This document shows, piece after piece, positions 7,882 through 16,846 of a stretch of DNA of 64,000 bases; the stretch's first letter is position 1; the number at the start of each line of letters is the position of its first letter. The position numbers and the translations under genes were made by a program. Below the pieces are notes generated by a model. It ran no database searches. It saw nothing but the letters and a program-made list of their open reading frames with translations, and was not told where the DNA came from. The DNA comes from Hymenobacter sp. 5317J-9 (GTDB taxonomy: Bacteria > Bacteroidota > Bacteroidia > Cytophagales > Hymenobacteraceae), in the NCBI RefSeq assembly GCF_022921075.1, contig NZ_CP095050.1:4836001-4900000 (forward strand), read 5' to 3'.

Positions 7882-9156
7882 CTACTTCGTGCCCGATTCC
7901 AGCTTGCGCAGCTTGTCGGCCCGCCAAGTGGTGATGGCCACCACGAGCAGCGTCATCAGCCCGCCAAACACCACCGAGCGCACCGTGCCCAGCAGCCGCG
8001 CCGCCGTACCGCTCTCAAAGGCCCCAATCTCGTTGCTGGAGCCGATGAAGATGTTGTTCACCGCCGACACCCGGCCCTTCATGTATTCCGGCGTGTACAC
8101 GTGGATGAGCGTGGAGCGCACAATTACCGATACTGAGTCGAACACGCCCGTGAGGAACAGCAGGAACAGCGACAGGAAGAAATTACGCGACAGCGCAAAC
8201 CCAATGGTGGCCAGCCCAAAGCCCGCCACCGCCCACAGCAGCTTCAGCCCGGCCTTGCGCTTCAAGGGGTAGTAAGTCAGGAAAATGGCCATCAGCACCG
8301 AGCCAATGGCCGGAGCGGCTTCCAGCTGCCCAAAGCCGCGCGCGCCCACTTTCAGAATATCTGAGGCAAAAACCGGCAGCAACGCCACCGCCCCACCAAA
8401 GAGCACCGCAAACATGTCCAACGACAGCGCGGCCAGCACCAGCTGGTTGCCAAAAATGAAGCGCAGGCCGCTCAGCACGCTGTCTTTCAGGCTCAGGCGT
8501 TCGCCTTCCATGGGCGGCAGGGGCCGGTCGGCAATGCGTATAAACTGTACCAGTCCAAGCAGCAACAGCCCCAGCGCCACGGCGTAGGACCAGGCCACGC
8601 CCAGCGGCTCAATCAGAAAGCCGCCCAGCGCTGGCCCCAGCACCGCCGAGGCCTGGTAGGTGGTGCTGTTCCAGGTAATGGCGTTGGGCAGCAGCGCGCG
8701 GTCGGGCAGCAGCTGCGGCATAAACGAAAACAGCGCCGGCCCCATAAAGCCCCGCGCCAGCCCGCTCACAAAAATCACCGCGTACAGCGGCAGCGTATAA
8801 AGTGCCCCCTTCGCCAGCAGCCCGATGCCGTAGGGGCTGGCCAGTGCCGCCAGAGCCGCGGCGCACAGCACCAGCACCAGCAGCGCCGCCGTCACAATGC
8901 GCTTGCGCCGCACGGTATCGGCCACGTAGCCCGCGTACAGCGACACCACAATGCTCGGAATGGCCTCCGAAAGCCCAATAAGACCCAACGCCAGGGGGTC
9001 ACCGGTGAGGTGGTAAATCTGCCAGCTCACCACCAGGCCCTGCACCCGCGTGGCCACCGTGAGCAGGGTGCGGGTAGACACCAGGCGGCGAAAATCAGGC
9101 ACGCGCAGGGCCGCGTAGGGGTCGTGAGCCGGGGCAGAATCAGCAGAAGGCAGCAT
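7882..9156 (-). CDS. MFS transporter (EntS/MFS_3-like)
   Basis: 424 residues from the ATG at 9156. The frame is open to a TTG further upstream, but the conserved part begins at DPYAALRVPDFRRL. About 12 hydrophobic segments can be seen, with the loop-2/3 type motif AGYVADTVRRKRIV. The family includes siderophore and drug exporters of the EntS kind; the substrate cannot be told from sequence. It is convergent with the mocA-like gene, 24 bp away, with no clear terminator between them. Confidence 0.82.
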   Translation of the reverse strand: MLPSADSAPAHDPYAALRVPDFRRLVSTRTLLTVATRVQGLVVSWQIYHLTGDPLALGLIGLSEAIPSIVVSLYAGYVADTVRRKRIVTAALLVLVLCAAALAALASPYGIGLLAKGALYTLPLYAVIFVSGLARGFMGPALFSFMPQLLPDRALLPNAITWNSTTYQASAVLGPALGGFLIEPLGVAWSYAVALGLLLLGLVQFIRIADRPLPPMEGERLSLKDSVLSGLRFIFGNQLVLAALSLDMFAVLFGGAVALLPVFASDILKVGARGFGQLEAAPAIGSVLMAIFLTYYPLKRKAGLKLLWAVAGFGLATIGFALSRNFFLSLFLLFLTGVFDSVSVIVRSTLIHVYTPEYMKGRVSAVNNIFIGSSNEIGAFESGTAARLLGTVRSVVFGGLMTLLVVAITTWRADKLRKLESGTK

Positions 9157-9285
9157 AAGCAACGTCAAAAAGGCCAGTACGGCAGCCGCGGGCAAAGGTA
9201 GGCCGAGGCGGCACGGAGGGTTAGGTCCGGCCGCAGGATTCGCCTATCTTGGAGCCCCTCTCGCACCGCTTGTCCCGTCCGGCTC

Positions 9286-9690
9286 ATGTCCGCCTTTGGC
9301 CTGGAAATAACACCCCGCCCCGACCTGCCGGCCATCGTGGCCCGGTGGCAGCGCGAAATCACCGCGCCCGAGCTGCAGGCCGGCTACTTCGCCATCCTGG
9401 AGGCCGCCGACGCCCTCGGCTGCTGGCGCTGGCTGCTCGACCTGCGCCGCCGCGACGAGCTGGCCACTCCTGAGCTAACCGTCTGGATGAACGCCGAATT
9501 CTTCCCCCAGCTTCCGGGCCGCTACCCCGAGCCGGTGCGCCTCGCGTTTCTGGTGTCGCCGCTGCGGGCGTTGCAGCAGCAGTCGGCCAGTTCGGTGGCT
9601 GCCATCAGCGCCGCGGCTCGGCCCGACCACGGCTACCTTACCGCCTTGTTCACCGAAGAAGCGGCTGCCTATCAGTGGCTAGGAGGTTAG
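9286..9690 (+). CDS. Hypothetical protein, possible STAS/SpoIIAA-like fold
   Basis: 134 residues. I do not recognise a named family. It is soluble, with no signal peptide or membrane segment. The pattern of alternating hydrophobic strands and amphipathic helices, with CWRWLLDLRRRDEL and RLAFLVSP, recalls the small single-domain STAS/SpoIIAA-like proteins common in Hymenobacter-type genomes, but this is only an impression. A TATCTTGG sequence lies about 40 bp upstream. It stands alone between a divergent MFS gene and the sigma-factor gene. Confidence 0.6.
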   Translation: MSAFGLEITPRPDLPAIVARWQREITAPELQAGYFAILEAADALGCWRWLLDLRRRDELATPELTVWMNAEFFPQLPGRYPEPVRLAFLVSPLRALQQQSASSVAAISAAARPDHGYLTALFTEEAAAYQWLGG

Positions 9691-9839
9691 CCCAACCATT
9701 TCGAGAAGAAAAAATATTTTTTGAAACTTTTTTCAGATTTTTTATTCCCCAATTCTGCACTAGAAACGCGTAGATGAAGTTTTGAGGAAGGTTGCTCACT
9801 TTAACCTACAGAATTTTGTCTTTTTTTCGTTTTGTAGGC

Positions 9840-9871
9840 TTGCGCATGTGGTTTTCGTCGCTCTACATTTG
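9840..9871 (+). promoter_or_regulatory. Candidate promoter of the ECF sigma factor gene, within an AT-rich gap
   Basis: TTG at 9840-9842, a 21-bp spacer and an exact TACATTTG at 9864-9871. It lies in the AT-rich 290-bp gap 9691-9981, which contains no credible gene. The implied leader is about 105 nt. Confidence 0.5.
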
Positions 9872-9981
9872 GAACGATTGTAGCGGGCAAAGCACCCGAC
9901 TACCGGTCGCTCCCCAAATTTTTTCTCGGTAACTGCATACTATGGCCTAAAGCTCTACGTTCCCTTATTCCGTAGCCCTTT

Positions 9982-10620
9982 ATGGACCTCTTGCAACCGA
10001 GCGACTCCGCGCTCATCTCGCTCTACCTGGCCGGCCAGGAATCCGCCTTCGCTATCCTGCTGGAGCGGCACCGCAGTCGTGTGTTCACGACCATCCTCCT
10101 CATCGTGCGCGACGAGGACGTGGCCGAGGACCTGTTGCAGGACACGTTCATCAAGGCCATTCACACCCTCAAAGGCGGGCGCTACAACGAAGAGGGCAAG
10201 TTTGCCCCCTGGATTTGCCGCATCGCCCACAACCTGGCCATCGATTCGTTCCGGCGCGGCAAGCGGACGCCCCACGTCAGCTTGAGCGATAACGACCGGC
10301 TGGCCAACACCCTCACCCTCGCCGACGACGGCCCGGACGATATCCTGGCCCGCGAGGAAACCCATACCCGCCTTCGGGCGTTAATCCAGGAGCTGCCCGC
10401 CGCTCAGAAGGAGGTGCTGCTGATGCGCCACTACGGCGACATGAGCTTCCAGGAAATTGCCGACGCAACCGGCGTCAGCATCAACACGGCCCTGGGCCGG
10501 ATGCGCTATGCGCTGATTAACCTGCGGAAGAAAATGACCGCAAATTCCCTGCATCATTATGATTCAAACCTTACCCCATTCGACACTGCTCCAGTATGTG
10601 TACAACGAATTGCCTCCTGA
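9982..10620 (+). CDS. ECF-type RNA polymerase sigma factor
   Basis: 212 residues. The sigma-70 region 2 is clear (LLERHRSRVF...EDVAEDLLQDTFIKAI, then FAPWICRIAHNLAIDSFRR). Region 4 follows with LPAAQKEVLLMRHYGDMSFQ and the helix-turn-helix EIADATGVSINTALGRMRYA. There is no region 3, so it belongs to the ECF group. The last 62 bp overlap the next gene in another frame, which suggests coupled expression with a partner. The C-terminal ~25 residues lie beyond the conserved domain and fall in the overlap. Confidence 0.88.
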   Translation: MDLLQPSDSALISLYLAGQESAFAILLERHRSRVFTTILLIVRDEDVAEDLLQDTFIKAIHTLKGGRYNEEGKFAPWICRIAHNLAIDSFRRGKRTPHVSLSDNDRLANTLTLADDGPDDILAREETHTRLRALIQELPAAQKEVLLMRHYGDMSFQEIADATGVSINTALGRMRYALINLRKKMTANSLHHYDSNLTPFDTAPVCVQRIAS

Positions 10621-10789
10621 AAGGCAGCGCGAGGTAGAGGAGGCGTTGCAGCACGACCCGGAACTGGCAGCCACGTGCGCCGACCTCCTTTTGGCCCAGC
10701 GGGCCCTCGACGGCGTTCGCCGCGAGCCGCGGGCCCACACCTCCGAGGCCATTTTGCGCTACTCGCGCACTTTTTTAGCCAAATCCTAA
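10559..10789 (+). CDS. Small protein overlapping the sigma factor, putative anti-sigma factor
   Basis: 76 residues, starting inside the sigma-factor gene and overlapping it by 62 bp. The sequence LLQYVYNELPPERQREVEEAL resembles the N-terminal helix pair of small anti-sigma factors (LxxYxxGELsxeExxeVExHL type). The HxxxCxxC zinc motif of ZAS anti-sigma factors is absent; there is one cysteine. No membrane segment is present, so if it is an anti-sigma factor it is cytosolic. The assignment rests on position and this short pattern, and the protein could equally be a conserved orphan. Confidence 0.6.
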   Translation: MIQTLPHSTLLQYVYNELPPERQREVEEALQHDPELAATCADLLLAQRALDGVRREPRAHTSEAILRYSRTFLAKS

Positions 10790-10877
10790 GCCCGTTCAAC
10801 TTCTTGTGGCAACCGCTGCAGCCGTTGCGCCGGAGCCGGCAGCAACGGAGCTGAACAACATTAGTTGAGATAAAAGC

Positions 10878-10979
10878 GGTCATGCTGAGCGCAGCCGAAG
10901 CATCTCTACCGCAGTACTATTCCTTTTGATTGGATTTAGTTTTGCGGCAGAGATGCTTCGGCTGCGCTCAGCATGACCG
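10878..10979. repeat. Palindromic intergenic repeat, copy 3
   Basis: Near-perfect arms, GGTCATGCTGAGCGCAGCCG... paired with ...CGGCTGCGCTCAGCATGACC. Inner arms carry GAAGCATCTCTACCGC and GCGGCAGAGATGCTTC. Read on the reverse strand, the loop contains CTAAATCCAATC, matching copies 1 and 2. It lies between the anti-sigma-like gene and nth. Confidence 0.9.
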
Positions 10980-11010
10980 TTTTCTTTGTTGTTGATTCTG
11001 CCCTACACCC

Positions 11011-11688
11011 ATGCGCCGCGCCGACCGATTCAAATACTTCCTCGACTACTTCACCACCAACTTCCCAGAGCCCAAAACCGAGCTGGTGTATGGCAACCCG
11101 TACGAGCTGATTGTGGCCGTGGTGCTCAGCGCACAGTGCACCGACAAGCGCGTGAACCTGGTGATGCCTTCCCTACTAGCACAGTTCCCGACGGCCGCGC
11201 ACCTGGGCGCCGCCTCGGCCGAGGAAATCCTGCCCTTCATCAGCAGCATCTCCTACCCCAACAACAAAGCCAAGCACCTGGCCGGCCTGGGCCGCATGCT
11301 CACCGCGGACTTCGGCGGCGAAGTGCCCAGCCAGATTGACGAGCTGCAGCGCCTGCCCGGCGTGGGCCGCAAAACCGCCAACGTGGTGGCCTCGGTCATT
11401 TACAACCAACCGGCCATGGCCGTCGACACGCACGTGTTTCGGGTGTCGCACCGCATCGGGCTGGTGCCCAAAATGGCCACCACGCCGCTGGCCGTAGAGA
11501 AAGCACTGGTGCGCTACATTCCGGAAGGCCTCATTAACCGGGCCCATCACTGGCTCATTTTGCACGGGCGCTATACCTGCGTGGCGCGCTCACCCAAGTG
11601 CAACAGCTGTCCGCTGGCGCCCGGCTGCGCTTATTTTGAGAAGCAGTTCGGCAGAGCGGCGGCTTACGTCCCCATCCCAGAAAAGTAG
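11011..11688 (+). CDS. nth: Endonuclease III
   Basis: 225 residues. A bifunctional DNA glycosylase/AP lyase for oxidised pyrimidines in base-excision repair. The HhH motif LPGVGRKTANVVAS includes the catalytic lysine, and AVDTHVFRVSHRIGL includes the catalytic aspartate. The C-terminal [4Fe-4S] cluster loop is CVARSPKCNSCPLAPGC (C-x6-C-x2-C-x5-C). The start chosen is the ATG just downstream of repeat copy 3, which leaves about 31 nt for a leader. Length and motifs are standard. Confidence 0.95.
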   Translation: MRRADRFKYFLDYFTTNFPEPKTELVYGNPYELIVAVVLSAQCTDKRVNLVMPSLLAQFPTAAHLGAASAEEILPFISSISYPNNKAKHLAGLGRMLTADFGGEVPSQIDELQRLPGVGRKTANVVASVIYNQPAMAVDTHVFRVSHRIGLVPKMATTPLAVEKALVRYIPEGLINRAHHWLILHGRYTCVARSPKCNSCPLAPGCAYFEKQFGRAAAYVPIPEK

Positions 11689-11798
11689 CAGAGCCACCAG
11701 CAAACGGCTACAAGGCTACATTCTGCATTTGATTTTGGCACACAAAGTTCAATTACAAGCACAACGCAGCACAAAATACGTTGGCTCTGGTACAAATG

Positions 11799-13001
11799 CT
11801 AGCTGATTGCATGCTCTAGCACCTGCTGCACGGTTGTGGCCAGGTGCTTGCGGTCGAAGGAATCGATTGCCAGGATGCGGCCCTGTTCTCCGGCTTGAAG
11901 CAACACGTTGGGCTGGGCCAGCAGCTCGCGCAGCTTGGTAGCCAAAGCCACGGAGTCGCCCGCCGGCACGTACCAGCCACAGGACTGCTGCTCCACTAGC
12001 TTCTTGGTCCAGCCCTGATTGGTGACAATGACTGGAGTGCCCACGGCCAGAGAATCGTAGAGCTTGGCCGGCGAGTTGGCATCCAGCACCGGCATATTCA
12101 GGAAGGATACAACTGAAACGTCGGCCAGCGCAAACCAGCTAAACACCTCGTGCCGCGGCAGCCCGCCCACCAGCCGGATGTGCTCCGGCCAGCGGGCCGC
12201 CGCCGCCGCAATCAGCGGCTCATAAAAGCCGTGGCCCAGAAACAGCCACACCACATCGCGGCCCTCCGCAGCCATCGCCTCAGCAGCAGCTACTAGGGTC
12301 GGCATGTCGTTGGCACGGCCGAAAGTGCCGGCATAGAGTACGACCTGCTTGCCGCGTAGCCCTTGCTCCTGCCGAAGCTTTGCAACGGCTGCCGGTGTGG
12401 CCCGGGCGGCCAACTCCAGGTCGGTGCCGTTGAGCACGGTGGTGACTTTTTCGGGCGCAATACCCAGGTCGGTCACGTAGCGAGTCATGTCGGGCGAGAG
12501 CGGCAACACGGTGCGGGCGCTCTGGTACAGCCTCTTTTCCATCCGGTAAAGCTGCTGTCGGGCCAACGCCGTGGGCACCGCCCCCATGGCAATGGGGAAC
12601 GACGGCCACAAGTCCTGCACCTCAAACACCCACGGCACCCGCCGCCAGCGCGCCACCTGCGCCGCCGCCCAAGCCGCCGTGAGCGGCGTGCTGATGCCCC
12701 AAATCACATCGGGCTTGTCAATTTTCAATCCTTCGCGCACGGCCCAGGCCGCGTATTGCGCAAAAGCCAGGGCCCGGCGGGCCGGGCCCATTTTGTTCTC
12801 ATACGGCACGTTAGCCTCCCGAATTTCCACGCCAGCCGGTACCCAGGGAAATTCATGGGTAAGCTGCTGGCTGCGCCAGGCGGGGGTGGTCAGCAGCGTC
12901 ACGCGGTGCGTTTTGGCCATGTGTGCCAGCAGCGTGTAGTGCCGGCTGGTGGCCGGGCAATCGGGGCTGGTGTGGTACTGGCTGAAAACGGCGATGTGCA
13001 T
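11799..13001 (-). CDS. Glycosyltransferase family 4 protein
   Basis: 400 residues with a GT-B fold. The N-terminal acceptor half begins MHIAVFSQYHTSPDCPATSRH, and the C-terminal donor half contains VVLYAGTFGRANDMPTLVAAA and SPAKLYDSLAVGTPVIV, the usual nucleotide-sugar region. It resembles WcaI-like transferases of polysaccharide gene clusters, but no other such genes are nearby, so its product cannot be assigned. It lies alone on the minus strand, followed by about 110 bp of intergenic DNA before nth and preceded by repeat copy 4. Confidence 0.82.
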   Translation of the reverse strand: MHIAVFSQYHTSPDCPATSRHYTLLAHMAKTHRVTLLTTPAWRSQQLTHEFPWVPAGVEIREANVPYENKMGPARRALAFAQYAAWAVREGLKIDKPDVIWGISTPLTAAWAAAQVARWRRVPWVFEVQDLWPSFPIAMGAVPTALARQQLYRMEKRLYQSARTVLPLSPDMTRYVTDLGIAPEKVTTVLNGTDLELAARATPAAVAKLRQEQGLRGKQVVLYAGTFGRANDMPTLVAAAEAMAAEGRDVVWLFLGHGFYEPLIAAAAARWPEHIRLVGGLPRHEVFSWFALADVSVVSFLNMPVLDANSPAKLYDSLAVGTPVIVTNQGWTKKLVEQQSCGWYVPAGDSVALATKLRELLAQPNVLLQAGEQGRILAIDSFDRKHLATTVQQVLEHAIS

Positions 13002-13019
13002 GAGTATAACGAGTAGCTA

Positions 13020-13130
13020 TCATCCTGAGCGCAGCGAAGGACCTTCTCACGTTTGAGCAATTTGCAGTAATTACTGCCGCCAACGTAAGAAGGTCCTTCG
13101 CTAGAAGGTCCTTCGCTGCGCTCAGGATGA
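13020..13130. repeat. Palindromic intergenic repeat, copy 4, with internal duplication
   Basis: Arms TCATCCTGAGCGCAGCGAAGG... paired with ...CCTTCGCTGCGCTCAGGATGA. This is a CATCCTGAG subfamily with the inner motif AAGGACCTTCT. The right arm contains a tandem duplication of the 15-mer AGAAGGTCCTTCGCT, so the copy is longer than its relatives. It lies between the glycosyltransferase gene and gldB. Confidence 0.88.
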
Positions 13131-13154
13131 CAGACGGGACACTATTTCACCGCC

Positions 13155-14180
13155 TCACTTATTCATGGGCCGGTAGTGCGACTCGTTCAGAATGCGCTGG
13201 GCGTTTTTCTCCGCCATCAGGCGGCCCAACGTTACGTCGGGGTGCAGCGACACGTACTTGCGAATGATTTGCAGGCCTACCCACTGGCCCACGCGGCCGG
13301 GGCAGGTCTTGTCGATTTCGGGCACGTTGGGCCGCTCGCCCACGTATTTCTGCAGCAGGAAGGGCGTGGTCGAGTACAGCAGGTTTTTTTCCAGGAAATG
13401 GCCCCACACGCGGGGCTCGTTGGCCTCCAGCCCCATCATTTCGCGCCGCGTGTAGCCCATCAGCAATGAGTCGGGGGTGCAGGGCAGCATCTGGCTGGCG
13501 AAATAGAGCGACTTGCCGGCGTGCACCATGGCGTCGAGCATGGTGTTGGCCGTGAGTTCGTGGCGGTTGTATTTGCTCGACACGTCCTGGGCCAGCAGCG
13601 GCATCAGGCCGGCCGGCGTGTAGCGGCGCAGCATGTACTGCGGCAGGTCGGGCCGCTTGCTGGCCTTGGGGCCCACAAACCAGTCCAGACTCATCACTAG
13701 CAGGCTGTCGTTCACATAAATATCCTTAGCCAGGAAGCCGCTCACATACGTGTTGGTGGGCGGCACCCGGAAATCAGGGAAATAATGATGCACCCGCCGA
13801 AACACTTCGCTCACGTCGTGCCGCAGCGCCGCGCTGTCGGGAAAGGCCGCGGCCGTTTCACGGCCCAGCTGCTGCAGCGCAGCGTTGGTGGCCAGTTGCG
13901 TCAGGCCATTGGCCAGCTCCTTTTCGTTGGCCGGCTGGCGTTGCAGGTAGTAGCGCGCGAAAGCCGGATGCGCGTTCATAAACTGCTCGGCATCGGCCGG
14001 CGTCTTAATGGCGAAAAACGGCTGCTCCAGGCGCTGCACCTTCACGGGCACCGCCGGGGCGTCGGCGGCAGCATCGGCGCGGCAGCCTTCGGCCGGCCCT
14101 TGCTCACAGGCCGTAAGGCCCAGGCTCCCGACTACAAACAGGGGCAGCCAGCGCCGCCAGGCAAAATTATTCGTATTCAC
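13155..14180 (-). CDS. gldB: Gliding motility lipoprotein GldB
   Basis: 341 residues. A lipoprotein signal ends in a lipobox with cysteine (GLTACEQG), so it is membrane anchored. The body matches the GldB family: FFAIKTPADAEQFMNAHP near the start, YVSGFLAKDIYVNDSLLVMSLDWFVG in the middle, and VGQWVGLQIIRKYVSLHP near the end. GldB is needed for gliding and supports the type IX secretion system in Flavobacterium. gldC, its partner gene in flavobacteria, is not adjacent here. Recognition is from motifs and length, so I am confident of the family but not of a motility phenotype. Confidence 0.85.
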   Translation of the reverse strand: MNTNNFAWRRWLPLFVVGSLGLTACEQGPAEGCRADAAADAPAVPVKVQRLEQPFFAIKTPADAEQFMNAHPAFARYYLQRQPANEKELANGLTQLATNAALQQLGRETAAAFPDSAALRHDVSEVFRRVHHYFPDFRVPPTNTYVSGFLAKDIYVNDSLLVMSLDWFVGPKASKRPDLPQYMLRRYTPAGLMPLLAQDVSSKYNRHELTANTMLDAMVHAGKSLYFASQMLPCTPDSLLMGYTRREMMGLEANEPRVWGHFLEKNLLYSTTPFLLQKYVGERPNVPEIDKTCPGRVGQWVGLQIIRKYVSLHPDVTLGRLMAEKNAQRILNESHYRPMNK

Positions 14181-14259
14181 GCTCGTTACTTTGGAGTAAA
14201 ATTAGCCAAAACCTACCGGCAGTCGGTAGTTTCCATTCGCAGTAGCCGTATCTGTACGC

Positions 14260-14943
14260 ATGAAAAAAATATTGCTCGCCGCTCTGGCTCTCGCCGCTTC
14301 CATCGGCACGGCTTCGGCCCAGGTCGAAATCGGCCTGAAAGTGTCGCCTTCCATCACCAGCCTGCGCGCTGAATCGACCTCCGCCAACGCCTTCAAAAGC
14401 GACGGCAGCCAGCTCGGCTTCGGCGGCGGGCTGGTGGTCGACTACTTTTTTGGCGAAAACTACGCCTTTAGCACCGGCCTGCTGCTCACCGGCAAAGGGG
14501 GCACCATTGCCTACAACGACATCAATAACGGCTCGAACACGCCGGTGGTGGTAAAACCCAAAATCGGCATTCAATACCTCGAGTTGCCCGTCACGGTGAA
14601 GCTTTTCACGAATGAAATTGCGTCGGCTACCCGGCTATACTTCCAAGTGGGCGGCTCCCTGAATGTGCCCATCGGCACACGCATCAACGGCAGCAAGTTC
14701 TACACCGACCCCGGTACCGGCACCGAGGTGAAAGCCGGCGATTACGTGTATTTCATCGACGCCGATGCACTGGTCGGTGCCGGCGTTGAGTACCAAATGG
14801 GCAAAAGCACCAAGCTATTTGCCGGCCTTAGCTACCACCGCGGCTTGGTCGACATCGACCACTATTTCGAAAGCAAGCGCGGCTTTAAAGACGTGACCAT
14901 CAAAAACAGCAGCGTGGCCCTGGACCTTGGCATAAAGTTTTAG
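14260..14943 (+). CDS. Outer-membrane beta-barrel protein
   Basis: 227 residues. A signal peptide (MKKILLAALALAASIGTASAQ) is followed by alternating hydrophobic strands typical of the Bacteroidota porin-like 8-strand barrel family (outer membrane beta-barrel domain). Strand-like segments include LGFGGGLVVDYFFGENYAFSTG and a C-terminal VALDLGIKF, whose final aromatic residue is a usual barrel-insertion signal. No enzymatic motif is seen. It is divergent from gldB, sharing an ~80-bp promoter region, and ends at a strong bidirectional terminator. Confidence 0.78.
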   Translation: MKKILLAALALAASIGTASAQVEIGLKVSPSITSLRAESTSANAFKSDGSQLGFGGGLVVDYFFGENYAFSTGLLLTGKGGTIAYNDINNGSNTPVVVKPKIGIQYLELPVTVKLFTNEIASATRLYFQVGGSLNVPIGTRINGSKFYTDPGTGTEVKAGDYVYFIDADALVGAGVEYQMGKSTKLFAGLSYHRGLVDIDHYFESKRGFKDVTIKNSSVALDLGIKF

Positions 14944-14967
14944 GTTTCGGCAGAACTCACTATCCAC

Positions 14968-15004
14968 AAAAAAGCCCCGGCTTCATACGAAGCCGGGGCT
15001 TTTC
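14968..15004. terminator. Bidirectional intrinsic terminator
   Basis: An 11-bp perfect stem (14973-14983 with 14990-15000) flanked by A-run and T-run on opposite sides. It serves the barrel gene (+) and rng (-), which converge here. Confidence 0.9.
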
Positions 15005-15026
15005 TATATCACTGGTTGAACAGTCC

Positions 15027-16634
15027 TCAATCTTCGATTTCCACCTCGCGGTCCTGCAAGCGGCTCATGGCGGCGGCCGACGAGCGCAGCTGAATTTCCT
15101 CGCCCCGCTCGTCTTCGATGCGGTAGTCGGTGAGGCCCAGGCTACTGTCTTTCACCACTTTCACCCACTTGTAGTACTTGAGATACCACTTCATCTGGCG
15201 CGAAACCAGTCCTTTGGTGTAGTACGCGTGCAGGAACGGATGCACCGACAGCGTGAGGCCCGACTGGTTCTGGTTCACCAGCAGGTCGTCAATGCTGTTG
15301 TCAATGTCGTCCGTCACCTGGATGGAGGCCGAAATCTTGCCGGTGCCGCCACAAGTAGGGCACACCTCGCCGGTCACGATGTTCTCAGCTGGCCGCACCC
15401 GCTGGCGGGTGATTTGCAAGAGGCCGAACTTAGTGATGGGCAGGACCGTGAACTTGGCTTTGTCGTGCTTCATCACGTCGCGCACGGCGTCTTCCACCTT
15501 CTTGCGGCTTTCGGCCGAGCGCATGTCAATGAAGTCGACCACGATGATGCCGCCCATGTCGCGCAGGCGCAACTGCCGAGCCACTTCTTTGGCCGCCAGC
15601 ATGTTAATCATCAAGGCCGTAGCTTCCTGGTCATTTTCCTGATTGCTCTTGCTACCCGAGTTCACGTCGATAACGTGCAGGGCTTCGGTGTGCTCAATCA
15701 CGAGGTAGCCGCCGCCGGGCACGGTCACCGTCTTGCCAAACAGCGTCTTTAGCTGCTTTTCAATGCCGGTTTGCTCGAAAATCTTGATTTTCGAGTTGTG
15801 CAGCTTCAGCAGACCCAGCTTGTCGGGCGCGATTTTCTGAATGTAGTCGCGCATCTCCTCGTACATGGCCGGGGCGTCGACCATGATGCTGTCGAACGAC
15901 TCGTTCAGCATGTCGCGGAGCATGGACGAGGTGCGGCCGAGTTCGCCCAGCACCTTGTCGTTGGGCTTGGCGGTGCGCAGGGTGGTGTACATCTGCTCCC
16001 ACTTGGCCACCATGTCCTGCATGTCCTTGTCCAGCTCGGCTACTTCACGCCCTTCCGCTACGGTGCGGATGATGACGCCAAAGTTGTCGGGCTTGATACT
16101 GGCAATGAGCCGCTTGAGCCGGTCGCGCTCAGCCTTGCTCACTATCTTCTTGCTCACGCTGATGGTGTTCGAAAACGGCATCAGCACGAGGTAACGGCCC
16201 GCCATCGAAATGTCGGTGCTCACGCGAGGGCCCTTCGTCGAGATGGGCTCTTTGATAATCTGGACAACAATCTGCTGCCCTTTCTTGAATACGTTTTCGG
16301 CCTTGCCCACTTTATCAAGCGGGGGCTCAAACGTAAATTTTTCTAGTCCGGCGGTGGCGGCGCGGCCGCTTTGAACCGTCCGGGCCCACTTCGTGAAGGA
16401 GTTATATTGTTCCCCGAGGTCGCCGTAATGCAGAAACGCGTCTTTTTCGTAGCCAATGTCCACAAAAGCCGCGTTCAGGCCGGGCATCACCTTTTTCACG
16501 GTGCCCAGGAAGATGTCGCCTACTGAGTAATTGGTGTCGTTGCGGTCGAAATGGTATTCAATCAACCGCTTGTCTTGCAACAACGCAATTCGCTCGCCTT
16601 CCTGAGTAGAATTAATGACTAATTCATTACTCAA
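15027..16634 (-). CDS. rng: Ribonuclease G/E family endoribonuclease
   Basis: 535 residues, of RNase G rather than long RNase E type. The N-terminal S1-like region contains VGDIFLGTVKKVMPGLNAAF. The catalytic DNase-I-like domain carries HVIDVNSGSK and GGIIVVDFIDM, with the metal-binding aspartates. The zinc-link CPTCGGTG follows. The in-frame start is a TTG at 16634 (reading MSNELVINS, the usual N-terminus); the nearby ATG is out of frame. It acts in rRNA processing and mRNA decay. The order HU, TPR, small basic protein, rng on one strand suggests a loosely linked set of growth genes. Confidence 0.93.
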   Translation of the reverse strand: MSNELVINSTQEGERIALLQDKRLIEYHFDRNDTNYSVGDIFLGTVKKVMPGLNAAFVDIGYEKDAFLHYGDLGEQYNSFTKWARTVQSGRAATAGLEKFTFEPPLDKVGKAENVFKKGQQIVVQIIKEPISTKGPRVSTDISMAGRYLVLMPFSNTISVSKKIVSKAERDRLKRLIASIKPDNFGVIIRTVAEGREVAELDKDMQDMVAKWEQMYTTLRTAKPNDKVLGELGRTSSMLRDMLNESFDSIMVDAPAMYEEMRDYIQKIAPDKLGLLKLHNSKIKIFEQTGIEKQLKTLFGKTVTVPGGGYLVIEHTEALHVIDVNSGSKSNQENDQEATALMINMLAAKEVARQLRLRDMGGIIVVDFIDMRSAESRKKVEDAVRDVMKHDKAKFTVLPITKFGLLQITRQRVRPAENIVTGEVCPTCGGTGKISASIQVTDDIDNSIDDLLVNQNQSGLTLSVHPFLHAYYTKGLVSRQMKWYLKYYKWVKVVKDSSLGLTDYRIEDERGEEIQLRSSAAAMSRLQDREVEIED

Positions 16635-16697
16635 AGCCTTGATTATGTTAAAGTAACCATCATAAGTGTATTCGCAGCACTACCCCGAAACCAGCAA

Positions 16698-16730
16698 AGG
16701 GAAGCCAGAACCATAAGTTCTGGCTTCCCT
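16698..16730 (-). terminator. Hairpin, probable terminator of the small ribosomal-type gene
   Basis: A 14-bp perfect stem (16698-16711 with 16717-16730), loop of 5 nt. On the minus strand it is followed by only a short T-run, so termination is likely but not certain. It separates the 29-codon gene from rng. Confidence 0.6.
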
Positions 16731-16846
16731 CGCGAGCCACGGGAAAAGCGCTCAGCGCGGCCACACCCAGGAGGCTACGTGAGAGATAGACGGCTGGCTC
16801 CCTTCCCGTTAGGAAAACTGCCGGCCGCCGCTACGCCCCGTGAGGC

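Noticed and set aside
9927..9934. GCATACTA octamer before the sigma gene as another MarR operator
   Set aside because: Only the right half-site is present. An octamer is expected about twice in a window of this size by chance.
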